Positions 18,779-27,479 of a stretch of 64,000 nt of DNA are shown here, piece after piece (positions within the stretch are counted from its first letter, which is position 1; each line of letters starts with the position of its first letter). Position numbers and translations under genes: made by a program. This DNA comes from Rhizobium sp. 2MFCol3.1. Its GTDB lineage: Bacteria; Pseudomonadota; Alphaproteobacteria; Rhizobiales; Rhizobiaceae. The stretch is taken from the NCBI RefSeq assembly GCF_000377565.1, contig NZ_KB898371.1, forward strand, positions 54,305 to 118,304, written 5' to 3'. The notes beneath the pieces are model-generated. The model did not search any database. It saw nothing but the letters and a program-made list of their open reading frames with translations, and was not told the DNA's origin.

Positions 18779-20314
18779 TCACCCCTCCAACCCAGGCAGA
18801 ATGCCCGAAGACACCGCCGCATTGAGCCCACCCGAGGCCACCAGATCGTTGGCCGCTTGCAGATCACCCGCCATGTAGCGGTCGACCTCCAGCGTCGGCA
18901 CCACGGCGCGGATTGCCGCGATCGCGCTCGAAAGTTCCGGGCTGGTCGCGAGCGGGGCGCGGAATTCGACGCCCTGGGCTGCCGTCAGCGCCTCGATGCC
19001 GATGATCGAGAACAGGTTGTCGGTCATCTGCAACAGGCGGCGGGCGCCGTGGCAGGCCATGGAGACGTGGTCTTCCTGGTTGGCCGAGGTCGGCGTCGAG
19101 TCGACCGAGGCCGGGTGCGACATCTGCTTGTTTTCCGACATCAGCGCCGCGGAGGTCACTTCCGCGATCATCAGGCCGGAGTTGAGGCCGGGCTTCTTGG
19201 CGAGGAAGGCGGGCAGGCCGTAGGAGAGGGCGGGATCGACAAGCAGGGCGATGCGGCGTTGCGAGATGGCGCCGATCTCGCAGACCGCGATGGCGATCTG
19301 GTCGGCGGCGAATGCCACCGGTTCAGCGTGGAAATTGCCGCCGGAGACGACGGAATTGTCAGACAGCACCAGCGGGTTGTCGGTGACCGCGTTGGCTTCG
19401 ATCTCCAGCGTGCGGGCGACCGAACGCAACAGGTCGAGGCAGGCGCCATCCACCTGCGGCTGGCAGCGGATGCAGTAGGGGTCCTGGACGCGCTCGTCGC
19501 CCTCGATATGGCTCTGGCGGATGACGGAGTTGTCGAGAAGTGCGCGCAGCGCAGCCGCCGTGTCGATCTGGCCCTTGTGGCCGCGCAGCGTGTGAATGTC
19601 GGGATGGAACGGAGCGGACGAGCCCATGGCGGCGTCGGTCGACATGGCGCCGGTGATCAGCGCTGCCTGTGCTGCACGATGAGCGCGGAAGAGGCCGGCG
19701 AGCGCCAGCGCGGTGGAGGTCTGCGTGCCGTTGATCAGCGCCAGGCCTTCCTTGGCGGCCAGTACGACGGGTGTCAGGCCAGCCTTGTCGAGCGCTGCGG
19801 CGCCGGTCAGGCGCTCGCCCTTATAGAAGGCTTCGGCCTCGCCCATCATCACGGCCGCCATATGCGCCAGCGGCGCGAGGTCGCCGGAGGCGCCGACGGA
19901 GCCCTTTTCCGGAATGACGGGGATGACACCCTTTTCCAGCATGCCCTCGATCAGCCGCACCAGCTCAAGCCGCACGCCGGAGGCGCCGCGGCCGAGCGAG
20001 ACGAGTTTTAGCGCCATGATGAGGCGGACGATGTTTTCAGGCAGCGGCGCGCCGACGCCGCAGCAATGCGACAGGATGAGATTGCGCTGCAGCGTCGCCA
20101 CATCGGCGCTGTCGATCTTGATCGAGGCAAGCTTTCCGAAGCCGGTGTTAATGCCATAGACGGGCGCATTGCCGGCGGCAATCTCCGCGATGCGCGCGGC
20201 GGCCTTGTTGATGCCGGCGTCGAAGGAGCGGTCGAGCACAGCAGGTTCGCCGGTCCAGTAGATCGTTTCCAGATGCTTCAGCGATACGGAGCCGGGATGA
20301 AGAGTGATGGTCAA
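18779..20314 (-). CDS. hutH: Histidine ammonia-lyase HutH
   Basis: First step of histidine degradation, removing ammonia to give urocanate. The 511 residues fit the family. The electrophilic MIO cofactor forms from Ala142-Ser143-Gly144 in GSVGASGDLAPLAH. Translation probably starts at TTG 20314, which overlaps the hutI stop (TTGA) and follows AAAGG; there is no ATG nearby that gives a full N-terminus. The overlap implies translational coupling to hutI. Confidence 0.96.
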   Translation of the reverse strand: MTITLHPGSVSLKHLETIYWTGEPAVLDRSFDAGINKAAARIAEIAAGNAPVYGINTGFGKLASIKIDSADVATLQRNLILSHCCGVGAPLPENIVRLIMALKLVSLGRGASGVRLELVRLIEGMLEKGVIPVIPEKGSVGASGDLAPLAHMAAVMMGEAEAFYKGERLTGAAALDKAGLTPVVLAAKEGLALINGTQTSTALALAGLFRAHRAAQAALITGAMSTDAAMGSSAPFHPDIHTLRGHKGQIDTAAALRALLDNSVIRQSHIEGDERVQDPYCIRCQPQVDGACLDLLRSVARTLEIEANAVTDNPLVLSDNSVVSGGNFHAEPVAFAADQIAIAVCEIGAISQRRIALLVDPALSYGLPAFLAKKPGLNSGLMIAEVTSAALMSENKQMSHPASVDSTPTSANQEDHVSMACHGARRLLQMTDNLFSIIGIEALTAAQGVEFRAPLATSPELSSAIAAIRAVVPTLEVDRYMAGDLQAANDLVASGGLNAAVSSGILPGLEG

Positions 20315-21573
20315 CGGTCGATCCTTTCGCCCTTGAAGACGTGTGCGTGAAGCGGGTTGAAGCCGATGCGGTAGACGAGTTCGGCGAGGCTCTCGACATC
20401 CCAGATCGCGAAGTCGGCCGACTTGCCGGCTTCGAGTGTGCCGGTTTCGTCGACGAGGCCCAGGGCGCGAGCACCTTCACGGGTGGCGCCGGCAATGCAT
20501 TCCTCGACGGTGAGGCCGAACAGGGTGGCGGACATGTTCATGGTCAAGAGCAGCGACGTCAGCGGCGAGGTGCCGGGGTTGCAATCGGTGGCGATGGCGA
20601 TGCGGGCGCCGGCCTCGCGCAGCGCCTTGACCGGCGGCTTCTGCTTTTCGTTGATGGCGTAGAAGGCGCCGGGCAGGAGCACGGCGACGGTGCCGGCCGC
20701 GGCCATGACGACGGCATCGTCGGCGGTGAGGTATTCGAGATGGTCGGCCGAGAGCGCCAGATAGGATGCCGCGAAGCGGGCGCCGCCGAGGTTGGAGAGT
20801 TGCTCGGCGTGGAGCTTGACCGGGAGGCCCAACTGCTGGGCTCGATCGAAGACGCGGCGCATCTCCTCGACGGAAAACGCAATGCCCTCGCAGAAGCCGT
20901 CGACGGCATCGACCAGACCTTCGGCATGCGCCTGTTCGAGGCCCGGCAGCACGACATCGGTGATGTAATCGCCGTTGCGGCCCTTGTACTCGACCGGCGT
21001 GGCATGGGCGCCGAGATAGGACGTGACGACGCGGACCGGGCGAATATTGCCCAGCGCGCGGGCGGCGCGCAGCATCTTCAGCTCGGCTTCGATGTTGAGC
21101 CCATAGCCGGACTTGATCTCGATCGTCGTCATCCCCTCCGACAGCAGCGTGTCGAGACGTGGAAGCGAGGCGGCGACGAGGCCGTCGACGGAAAGTGCGT
21201 TGGTGGCCTTGACCGAGGAGACGATGCCCCCGCCGGCGCGAGCGACCTCTTCATAGGTGGCGCCTTCCAGGCGCATCTCGAACTCGCGGGCGCGGTTGCC
21301 GCCATAGACGATGTGGGTGTGGCAATCGACGAGCCCTGGTGTCACCCAGCGGCCTTCGAGATCGGTGATCTCGGCGCGCTCGATCGCCAGAACCGGCAAT
21401 TCGCTTTCCGGGCCGACATAGGTGATGCGGCCGGAATCGACGACAACAGCACCCTTTTCGATGACGCCGAGGCCGGCCTTGCTCGGGTCGAGCGTTGCCA
21501 GGCGGGCGTTGCGCCACAGGTGCGGGCGGACCTCTGCAGAGGCTTGCTCGTCTGAAAAATTGTTCCCGTTCAT
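20311..21573 (-). CDS. hutI: Imidazolonepropionase HutI
   Basis: Metal-dependent amidohydrolase of 420 residues that opens imidazolonepropionate to N-formimidoylglutamate. The Zn/Fe-binding HTH is in LVDCHTHIVYGGNR, and downstream family blocks include KSGYGL and ATDCNPGTSPL. It is the first gene of the leftward hut unit (hutI-hutH-hutG-hutU-hutD), starting 30 bases from the palindromic HutC-type operator it shares with hutF. Confidence 0.96.
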   Translation of the reverse strand: MNGNNFSDEQASAEVRPHLWRNARLATLDPSKAGLGVIEKGAVVVDSGRITYVGPESELPVLAIERAEITDLEGRWVTPGLVDCHTHIVYGGNRAREFEMRLEGATYEEVARAGGGIVSSVKATNALSVDGLVAASLPRLDTLLSEGMTTIEIKSGYGLNIEAELKMLRAARALGNIRPVRVVTSYLGAHATPVEYKGRNGDYITDVVLPGLEQAHAEGLVDAVDGFCEGIAFSVEEMRRVFDRAQQLGLPVKLHAEQLSNLGGARFAASYLALSADHLEYLTADDAVVMAAAGTVAVLLPGAFYAINEKQKPPVKALREAGARIAIATDCNPGTSPLTSLLLTMNMSATLFGLTVEECIAGATREGARALGLVDETGTLEAGKSADFAIWDVESLAELVYRIGFNPLHAHVFKGERIDR

Positions 21574-21602
21574 CAGCTTTGCGCCTTTCCTTATGCCTCA
21601 AC

Positions 21603-21614
21603 ATGTATATACAT
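21603..21614. promoter_or_regulatory. Probable HutC operator between hutI and hutF
   Basis: Perfect 12-bp palindrome ATGTATATACAT in the 122-base gap between divergent hutI and hutF. Its core TGTATATACA matches the TGTA-N2-TACA site described for HutC repressors in Pseudomonas. A hutC gene is present at 23114, and urocanate would be the expected inducer. A single site could control both directions. Confidence 0.8.
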
Positions 21615-21695
21615 AATAAACGGGTGACAAGGGAAAATTTGGGCGTATCTCTGGAAAAGAAAGAGACGCTTCCGCCAGAAGGAGAGAAATCGGTC

Positions 21696-23057
21696 ATGGC
21701 ACAAACCGTTGCGACGACACTCCACGCACGCGCAGCACTTCTGCCTGAGGGTTGGCGGGAGAATGTCCGGCTGACGCTCGCGGGCGGACGCATATCGCGC
21801 ATCGAGACATCGGTTCAGGCAGAACCTGCCGACGAACGTCATCATACGCTCGTTCCGGCCATGGGGAACCTTCACAGCCATGCTTTCCAGCGCGCCATGG
21901 CGGGTCTTGCCGAGGTGAGAGGCCCGGCTAATGACAGCTTCTGGAGCTGGCGCACCGTCATGTACAAGTTCGCCCTGTCGATGACGCCTGAACATGTCGA
22001 GGCCGTGGCCGCGCAGCTCTACATGGAGATGCTGGAGGCCGGCTTCTCCCGCGTCGGCGAGTTCCACTATCTGCACCATGACAAGGACGGGCGGCCTTAT
22101 GCCAATATCGCGGAGCTGGCCGAGCGAATTGGCGCGGCGAGTGCCACTGCTGGCATCGGGCTGACCCTGCTGCCTGTCTTCTACGCCCATTCCGGCTTCG
22201 GCGGCGCCGAGCCGATCGAGGGGCAGCGCCGGTTCATCAATTCGCTCGACAGCTTCGCGGCGTTGATGGACGGCTGCCGCACGGTGACGTCGCAACTCAG
22301 CGGCGCCGAGCTCGGGCTCGCGCCACACAGCCTGCGGGCGGCGACGCCGGAAGAGCTCATCAAGGTCGTGCCGATGGCGGGCGAGGGGCCGGTTCATATC
22401 CACGTCGCCGAGCAGGTGAAGGAAGTCGAGGATTGCATCGCTTGGTCTGGCGCCCGGCCGGTCGAATGGCTGCTCGACAATGCCGATGTCGATGGTCGCT
22501 GGTGCCTGATCCACGCCACCCACATGACCGACAGCGAGACACGCGAGATGGCGCGGCGTGGCGCGATTGCCGGTCTCTGCCCGATCACCGAGGCCAATCT
22601 CGGCGACGGCACCTTCCCGGCGCCGCTGTTTCTCGAAGAGGGTGGGCGTTATGGCGTCGGCTCCGATTCCAACGTGCTGATCTCGCTGCCCGGCGAGCTA
22701 CGGCAGCTCGAATATTCTCAGCGTCTGGCGCTTCGAGCCCGCAACGTCATTGCCGCATCGGGCGGCTCGACGGCGCGCAGCCTCTTCGACCATGCGATCA
22801 CGGGCGGCGGCGCGGCGCTGAAGGCGCCGGGCGGGCTGGCGGTCGGGCATCACGCCGATATCGTCGCGCTCGACATATCGGCCGTTCCCTATCTCGCAGG
22901 CGACCAGCTGCTCGACCACTGGATGTTTGCCGGCGGTGTTGCGGTCGACAGCGTCTGGGCGCTGGGCGAGAAGACGGTCGAGAGTGGCCGGCATGTCGGC
23001 CGCGAGGCGATCAACCGGCGCTTCCTCAAGGCGATGAACGAATTGCTGGCGGCCTGA
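21696..23057 (+). CDS. hutF: Formimidoylglutamate deiminase HutF
   Basis: Amidohydrolase of 453 residues that deiminates N-formimidoylglutamate to N-formylglutamate and ammonia. The metal site HSHAFQR is in PAMGNLHSHAFQRAM, and GLAPHSLRA and SDSNVLISL are also typical. The ATG at 21696 follows AGAAGGAG; a longer in-frame extension upstream would run through the operator and is rejected. Having both HutF and HutG means histidine is degraded by the five-step route via formylglutamate rather than by HutE-type direct hydrolysis. Confidence 0.95.
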   Translation: MAQTVATTLHARAALLPEGWRENVRLTLAGGRISRIETSVQAEPADERHHTLVPAMGNLHSHAFQRAMAGLAEVRGPANDSFWSWRTVMYKFALSMTPEHVEAVAAQLYMEMLEAGFSRVGEFHYLHHDKDGRPYANIAELAERIGAASATAGIGLTLLPVFYAHSGFGGAEPIEGQRRFINSLDSFAALMDGCRTVTSQLSGAELGLAPHSLRAATPEELIKVVPMAGEGPVHIHVAEQVKEVEDCIAWSGARPVEWLLDNADVDGRWCLIHATHMTDSETREMARRGAIAGLCPITEANLGDGTFPAPLFLEEGGRYGVGSDSNVLISLPGELRQLEYSQRLALRARNVIAASGGSTARSLFDHAITGGGAALKAPGGLAVGHHADIVALDISAVPYLAGDQLLDHWMFAGGVAVDSVWALGEKTVESGRHVGREAINRRFLKAMNELLAA

Positions 23058-23113
23058 CGGCCTTTCCCGACTCGGGTATTGCCGGTAGACCGAGAGAAAA
23101 GCGGAGCGCGACG

Positions 23114-23833
23114 ATGGATCAGGGCAGGGACATCACCTTGCATCAGCGGATCGTGAACGACATCGAAGGCCGCATCGTCTCGGGCGAGTGGCCGCCGGGT
23201 CATCGCATTCCGTTCGAGCTCGAGCTCACCAAGGAATACGACTGCTCGCGGATGACGGTGAACAAGGCGCTGACCCAACTCGCCAAGGCGGGCCTGATCG
23301 AGCGCCGCAAGAAGTCCGGCAGCTTCGTCACCCAACCGCAGGCGCAGTCCGCTGTGTTGGAAATTCACGACATCGCCGCCGAGGTGAAATCGCTGAACCT
23401 CGCCTATTCGTTTTCGGTCGCGAGACGCGCCAGGCGCAAGGCGGATGCCGACGATAACAGGCGCCTCGAGCTGCAGCCGGGTTCGTCGGTCATCGAGGTG
23501 GTCTGCATCCATTTGGCCGGCGGTCGGCCCTTCTGTCTCGAGGAGCGCCTGATCAGCCTTGCCACCGTGCCCGAGGTGGAGGACGCCGACTTTTCGACGG
23601 TTCCGCCGGGCAGTTGGCTGATCAATCAGATCCCCTGGTCGAGCGCCGAGCACCGGATCCACGCGGTCGCAGCCGGAAGTGAAGCGGCGACGTTGCTCGA
23701 TATTCCCCGGAATACGGCTTGCCTCGTGGTCGAGCGTCGGACCTGGAGCAATGTCGGCCCGGTTACCCATGTGCGATTTACCTATCCCGGCGACAAGCAT
23801 GCGTTGTTGGCGCGGTTTACGCCGGCGTCTTGA
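23114..23833 (+). CDS. hutC: Histidine utilisation repressor HutC (GntR/HutC family)
   Basis: Transcription factor of 239 residues. The N-terminal GntR winged helix (IVSGEWPPGHRIPFELELTKEYDCSRMTVNKAL, read in parts) is followed by a UTRA effector domain (about residues 95-235). HutC proteins repress hut genes and are released by urocanate. It lies 56 bases after hutF and is probably co-transcribed with it, so it would be autoregulated through the operator upstream of hutF. Confidence 0.93.
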   Translation: MDQGRDITLHQRIVNDIEGRIVSGEWPPGHRIPFELELTKEYDCSRMTVNKALTQLAKAGLIERRKKSGSFVTQPQAQSAVLEIHDIAAEVKSLNLAYSFSVARRARRKADADDNRRLELQPGSSVIEVVCIHLAGGRPFCLEERLISLATVPEVEDADFSTVPPGSWLINQIPWSSAEHRIHAVAAGSEAATLLDIPRNTACLVVERRTWSNVGPVTHVRFTYPGDKHALLARFTPAS

Positions 23834-23885
23834 GCGCTCGGTGGGGGCGTAGTTGGATGACCCTTGGACGTCTTGCCGTGTGATA

Positions 23886-24034
23886 CCCCCCTCTGTCCTG
23901 CCGGACATCTCCCCCACAAGGGGGGAGATCGACTCGCGGCTTGCTCCCCAATCAAACATCGAGGTAGGAGCGAGCGGCTGCGCCCAGCCAATCTCCCCAC
24001 CTGTGGGGGAGATGCCCGGCAGGGCAGAGGGGGG
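23886..24034. repeat. RIME-like intergenic palindrome, copy 2
   Basis: Second copy (149 bp) of the element at 18607, with the same ends (CCCCCCTCTGTCCTGCCGG and its near-complement ending in AGAGGGGGG) and conserved inner stems, but a diverged centre. The outer ends read GATA...GGTAAC. It lies 52 bases after hutC and could serve as a transcript end or mRNA-stability element. Confidence 0.75.
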
Positions 24035-24445
24035 TAACACACGGCAAAACCTTTCGACCATAACCTCGTATCCCGCCGACACACCAAATCCCCACGCGGC
24101 TCTCACCCGTGTCTCAACCATGCACTTCACTCGGACGGGGCGCTGGAAATCACCTCGATTGAGTAAGTAGAATATGGCGCTTCCCAGCGCCCCGTTCGGC
24201 GGTTTTTATCCGCGACTTCGACCTCTCTGCCTTTCCGCCCAACTTCGTGGCGGAACCATGTGTGCCTCACAGGCACGTCCGGGCTCAACTCGGCACCCTC
24301 TTGCGAGGGAAACCGCCGTCACCGGAGGGAGACCATTTTCCGCAGACCCGGGTCATGAGGTTTTGCGTCTTACCCTCACGCTCCGCGCCGATCCCGCCTC
24401 GCCGGCACGCCTGCCGGTGTATCCGATGACGGGACGACGCCATTC
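24035..24445. other. Non-coding stretch with a run of hairpins (possible structured RNA)
   Basis: No convincing gene. The stretch holds at least six inverted repeats: a 12-bp stem ACGGGGCGCTGG/CCAGCGCCCCGT (24135-24146, 24184-24195); GGCGCT-TCCC-AGCGCC (24176-24191), followed by a T-run near 24203; TTCCGCC/GGCGGAA (24233-24255); GTGCCT-CAC-AGGCAC (24262-24276); CCCTC-TTGC-GAGGG (24296-24309); and CCGGCA-CGCC-TGCCGG (24402-24417). The first hairpins could terminate hutFC. The remainder resembles a structured RNA of unknown type; it does not match the tmRNA, SRP or RNase P core motifs I can recall. Confidence 0.4.
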
Positions 24446-24533
24446 TAGGTCAAGGTTTTTCGAGCGGGGAAAACTGAAGCGGAAGATTCGCGTAAGCCGT
24501 TGATTTGACGAATACACGCGACGCAAAGACACG

Positions 24534-24563
24534 AAAAAGCCGCGCGCCTTTCGACGCGCGGCT
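24534..24563 (-). terminator. Rho-independent terminator of the Fe-binding-protein gene
   Basis: Perfect 9-bp stem AGCCGCGCG/CGCGCGGCT with an eight-base loop (24538-24563), followed on the minus strand by five T residues. It lies 27 bases after the stop of the binding-protein gene, giving a textbook intrinsic terminator. Confidence 0.85.
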
Positions 24564-24589
24564 CTAAAGCCTTGGGAGGCTCAAAAACC

Positions 24590-25600
24590 TTAGAGCAGGC
24601 CGGCTGCGGTCATCAGTTCGACGACCTTCTTGTTGTCGAGCTTGGAGGCTTCGACCTTCGGTGCCTTCAGGTCGGCGATCGGAACCAGCTTGGCGTTGGA
24701 ATCGCCGGCAACCGAGTATTCAAAGGAATCGCCGTTCTTGAGAACGTCCTGGCCAGCCTTGGACGTGATCCACTTCAGCAGAGCCTGGGCTTCCTTCGGA
24801 TGCTTGCTGGACTTCAGCACGCCACCGCCGGAAACGCTGAGGAACGCGCCCGGATCTTCGTTCTTGAAGTAGTGGAGGTTGACGTTCTTGCTGTTTTCGC
24901 CGGTCTTGGCTTGATCACCGAAGTAGTAGTAGTGATAGATGATCGCGCCTTCGACTTCGCCGGCATTGACGGCCTTCATGGCAACGCTGTTGCCCTTATA
25001 AGGCGTTGCGTTTTCCTTCATGGCCTTCAGCCAGGAAGCGGTCGCTTCCTCGCCCTTCAGCTGCAGCAGCGCGCCAACGATGGCCTGGAAGTCAGCGCCA
25101 CCAGGAGATGCGCCCCAACGACCCTTCCAGGCCGGATCGGCGAGATCCATCATCGACTTCGGCAGCTTGTCTTCCGTGAGCTTGGTCTTGTCGTAGGCGA
25201 AAACGGTCGAGCGAGCGGCGATGCCCGTCCAGGTGCCGTCGGCCGGGTGGAACTGCGAGGGAACCTGGGCCAGCGTTTCCTTGTCGACCGGTGCGAAGAG
25301 GCCGGCGGAGGCGACCAGCGCCATGGCCGGGGAGTTTTCGGTCAGGAACACGTCGGCCGGCGACGCGTCGCCTTCCTGTACGATCTGGTTGGCGAACTGC
25401 ATGTCGCTGCCCTTGCGGACGGTGACCTTGATGCCGGTATCCTTGGTGAAGCCTTCGGCCCACTCAGTGCCGAGGCCCTCGTGCTGGGCGTTGTACACGA
25501 CGATGCCTTCGGCATCCTGCGCGAACGCGCCGTTTACGAAGGCTGTCGCGGCGAGAAGCGCGGCGGCGGAAGCCAGCTTCAGGCTGATGGATTTCTTCAT
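24590..25600 (-). CDS. Fe(III)-type ABC transporter periplasmic binding protein (orphan)
   Basis: Secreted binding protein of 336 residues similar to FbpA/AfuA/IdiA. The signal peptide ends near GAFAQDAEG, the mature start EGIVVYNAQHEGLG matches, and the tyrosine cluster IIYHYYYFGD supplies ferric-ion ligands in this family. It is a monocistronic unit with its own terminator. No permease or ATPase gene is adjacent, so its transporter partners must be elsewhere or it serves another system. Iron is the likely ligand, inferred from family. Confidence 0.85.
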   Translation of the reverse strand: MKKSISLKLASAAALLAATAFVNGAFAQDAEGIVVYNAQHEGLGTEWAEGFTKDTGIKVTVRKGSDMQFANQIVQEGDASPADVFLTENSPAMALVASAGLFAPVDKETLAQVPSQFHPADGTWTGIAARSTVFAYDKTKLTEDKLPKSMMDLADPAWKGRWGASPGGADFQAIVGALLQLKGEEATASWLKAMKENATPYKGNSVAMKAVNAGEVEGAIIYHYYYFGDQAKTGENSKNVNLHYFKNEDPGAFLSVSGGGVLKSSKHPKEAQALLKWITSKAGQDVLKNGDSFEYSVAGDSNAKLVPIADLKAPKVEASKLDNKKVVELMTAAGLL

Positions 25601-25757
25601 GTCAAACTCCTGATTGGAGCGAAACCAGGCCCGGATCGGCTCAAGTTTTCGGTCGCTATGAATTGGTTAGCAATGCGTCTGAATGCTCCGGCCGGCGCTT
25701 CCGGCTAAAACTATTCTGACGTACTCCACTTATCGTGTGCCGTTGGTCCTGACCATG

Positions 25758-25771
25758 GGGACTAAAGTCCC
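25758..25771. promoter_or_regulatory. Palindrome GGGACT-AA-AGTCCC
   Basis: Perfect 14-bp palindrome about 130 bases upstream of a small exported-protein gene and in the divergent region with the Fe-binding-protein gene. It has the form of a dimeric regulator site. The nearby NarL-like response regulator is a candidate binder, but nothing in the sequence proves it. Apart from this site the 298-base gap (25601-25898) shows no gene. Confidence 0.4.
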
Positions 25772-25898
25772 TATTGGCCGCCGTAGAGGGCCGGGGCCGC
25801 TAGGAAAGGCCGCGAAATCAGTAAGAATTGGTGGGACCCGACCGGCAGCATTTCACGAGATCGCAACCGTTCCGGCCGGAAAACATGGGAGAGTAGGC

Positions 25899-26255
25899 AT
25901 GAAGAAGATCATCGTTCACACTTGCGTTACCGCCGGATCGCTACTTCTGGCGCTTGGCTCGGCCGGCGCCGCACCTCTGTCGCCGAATGCCGGCATCACC
26001 GCGCTCAATCCGCCGGTGGCAATACTCGTGCGGCAGGGCGCCGACGATCTCGTCAAGCACAAGCGCCACGGTCGCGGGCTCGATGACGGCCCCGACCACG
26101 TCCGCCACAGCTCGTCCGCGTCGTCGGCATCCTCTTCCTCATCCCGTGGACGCGGCTCGGATGATTCCGCAAGCCACGAGCATCATGGCGGCGACGACCA
26201 CGGTGGAGATCACCACGGCGGTGGCGGTAGCGACGATCATGGCGGACGCCGCTGA
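25899..26255 (+). CDS. Small exported His/Gly/Ser-rich protein
   Basis: Protein of 118 residues. A signal peptide (MKKIIVHTC start, hydrophobic core, cleavage near GAAPLS) is followed by a low-complexity region rich in Ser, then His, Asp and Gly (HEHHGGDD and DHHGGGG repeats). Such tails can bind divalent metals, but no function is known. It is followed by a second low-complexity exported protein, and the two are probably in one unit. The start ATG follows GAGTAGG. Confidence 0.65.
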   Translation: MKKIIVHTCVTAGSLLLALGSAGAAPLSPNAGITALNPPVAILVRQGADDLVKHKRHGRGLDDGPDHVRHSSSASSASSSSSRGRGSDDSASHEHHGGDDHGGDHHGGGGSDDHGGRR

Positions 26256-26317
26256 TCGCGATGTCAGTCATGTCCCGGTCCTTTGAGGGCCGGGGCTACC
26301 GCTCAAGGAGATCGATC

Positions 26318-26788
26318 GTGAACACCTGGCCGAAAATCGCCTGTACCGTCATTCTCTGCACGATTTCAGTCGTGGCGGGCCCGGTCTCCGCATGGGCGGA
26401 CAAGGGAAGCGGTGGCGGTGGTTCGGGCGGAAGCGGGAGCTCGGGCGGTAGTGGCAGCGGCAGCTCGGGCGGCGGCGGATCGGGATCCGGTTCAGGATCG
26501 TCCGGTTCCGACCATTCCGGATCCTCCGGTTCGGGGTCTTCCGGCTCCTCGGGCTCAGGCTCATCCGGATCTCACTCGTCGGACGACGATGGCGGCAGCC
26601 GCTCGGGAAGTGGCCGGCATGGCGGCCGGGATGATCGCACCGGCTCTATATCCCCGCGCGAGGATCGCGCCTTCGATGGCGGCTGGCGCGAGCGCATAAG
26701 GAACGGCCGCTATGAGCTGTTCGATCCCGAAGGCCGCCTCGTCATCCGTCGCGACGCCAAGAAAACCGATATCGACCGTTTCCGCTAA
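26318..26788 (+). CDS. Exported Gly/Ser-rich protein with conserved-looking C-terminus
   Basis: Protein of 156 residues. The GTG at 26318 is chosen because AAGGAG ends seven bases upstream and the signal peptide (NTWPKIACTVILC...SAWADKG) begins there; an upstream in-frame ATG would read through this ribosome site. A region of about 65 residues is almost only Gly and Ser, and the C-terminus is charged and ordered (RIRNGRYELFDPEGRLVIRR). The function is unknown. The C-terminal end may attach to a surface or protein partner. Confidence 0.65.
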   Translation: MNTWPKIACTVILCTISVVAGPVSAWADKGSGGGGSGGSGSSGGSGSGSSGGGGSGSGSGSSGSDHSGSSGSGSSGSSGSGSSGSHSSDDDGGSRSGSGRHGGRDDRTGSISPREDRAFDGGWRERIRNGRYELFDPEGRLVIRRDAKKTDIDRFR

Positions 26789-26804
26789 TTGTAACCGGGA
26801 CTGA

Positions 26805-27479
26805 TCAGGACCGTGATCGCGCGTCGCGCAGGAACATCGCGGCTTCCGTGCGATTGCGCGCCTTCAGCTTCTGAAGGATGCGCGTCATGTTGTGCTTGAT
26901 CGTCTTTTCCTGGAGGCTGAGCTGGCGGGCAACCTCCTTGTTGCTGTTGCCGTCGGCGACCAATCCAAGAATCTGCTCCTCGCGTGGCGTCAGCAAGGCC
27001 AAGGCATCCTCTTGCGGATTGCGCGCCGGGGCTGGGTGAGGCTGGGCGCCATCGCCCTTCATTTCCGTCAGGATGCGCGCGGCAAGGCTCGGAGACACAT
27101 AGCTTTCGCCCGCCACCACGTTGCGGACCGCCGATACCAGCGTGGAGGCGTTGACCCCCTTGAGGATGTAACCCTTCGCGCCCTCCTTGAGCGCGTCGAA
27201 GAGATCGCTGTCCTCCTCGGAAGCCGTCAGCACGATGACGGTCGCGGCCGCGTCATCCTTGATGATCGCGCGCAGGGCATGATGCCCGCCGCCGGGCATC
27301 GAGAGATCGAGAAGCAGCGCATCGGGCCGATGCTGGCTGAACAGCGCTATCGCATCGGCAGCGCTGGCGCCTTCGCCGACCACTTCGAAACCCGGCTCGT
27401 CGGAAAGGCTTCGTGCCAGGCCATTACGGAAGATCGGGTGGTCGTCGACGATCGCCACTCTCAGCGTGTTCGCAGTCAT
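26805..27479 (-). CDS. NarL/FixJ-type response regulator
   Basis: Response regulator of 224 residues. The receiver domain has the acidic pair Asp12-Asp13, phospho-acceptor Asp58 (LLLDLSMPGG) and Lys in LKGVN. The C-terminal LuxR helix-turn-helix (LTPREEQILGLVADGNSNKEVARQL) binds DNA. The ATG at 27479 overlaps the end of the kinase gene by four bases, so kinase and regulator are co-expressed. A longer frame upstream is antisense read-through into the kinase gene. Targets are unknown. Confidence 0.9.
   Translation of the reverse strand: MTANTLRVAIVDDHPIFRNGLARSLSDEPGFEVVGEGASAADAIALFSQHRPDALLLDLSMPGGGHHALRAIIKDDAAATVIVLTASEEDSDLFDALKEGAKGYILKGVNASTLVSAVRNVVAGESYVSPSLAARILTEMKGDGAQPHPAPARNPQEDALALLTPREEQILGLVADGNSNKEVARQLSLQEKTIKHNMTRILQKLKARNRTEAAMFLRDARSRS

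Noticed and set aside
23853..24170. ORF across the second RIME copy
   Set aside because: It is a by-product of the palindromic repeat and its translation is repeat-derived.
24174..24503. Plus-strand ORF of 109 codons in the hut/Fe-binding gap
   Set aside because: No ribosome site, Arg/Pro/Ser-rich shadow-like translation, and it overlaps multiple hairpins; a structured RNA or non-coding DNA explains the region better.
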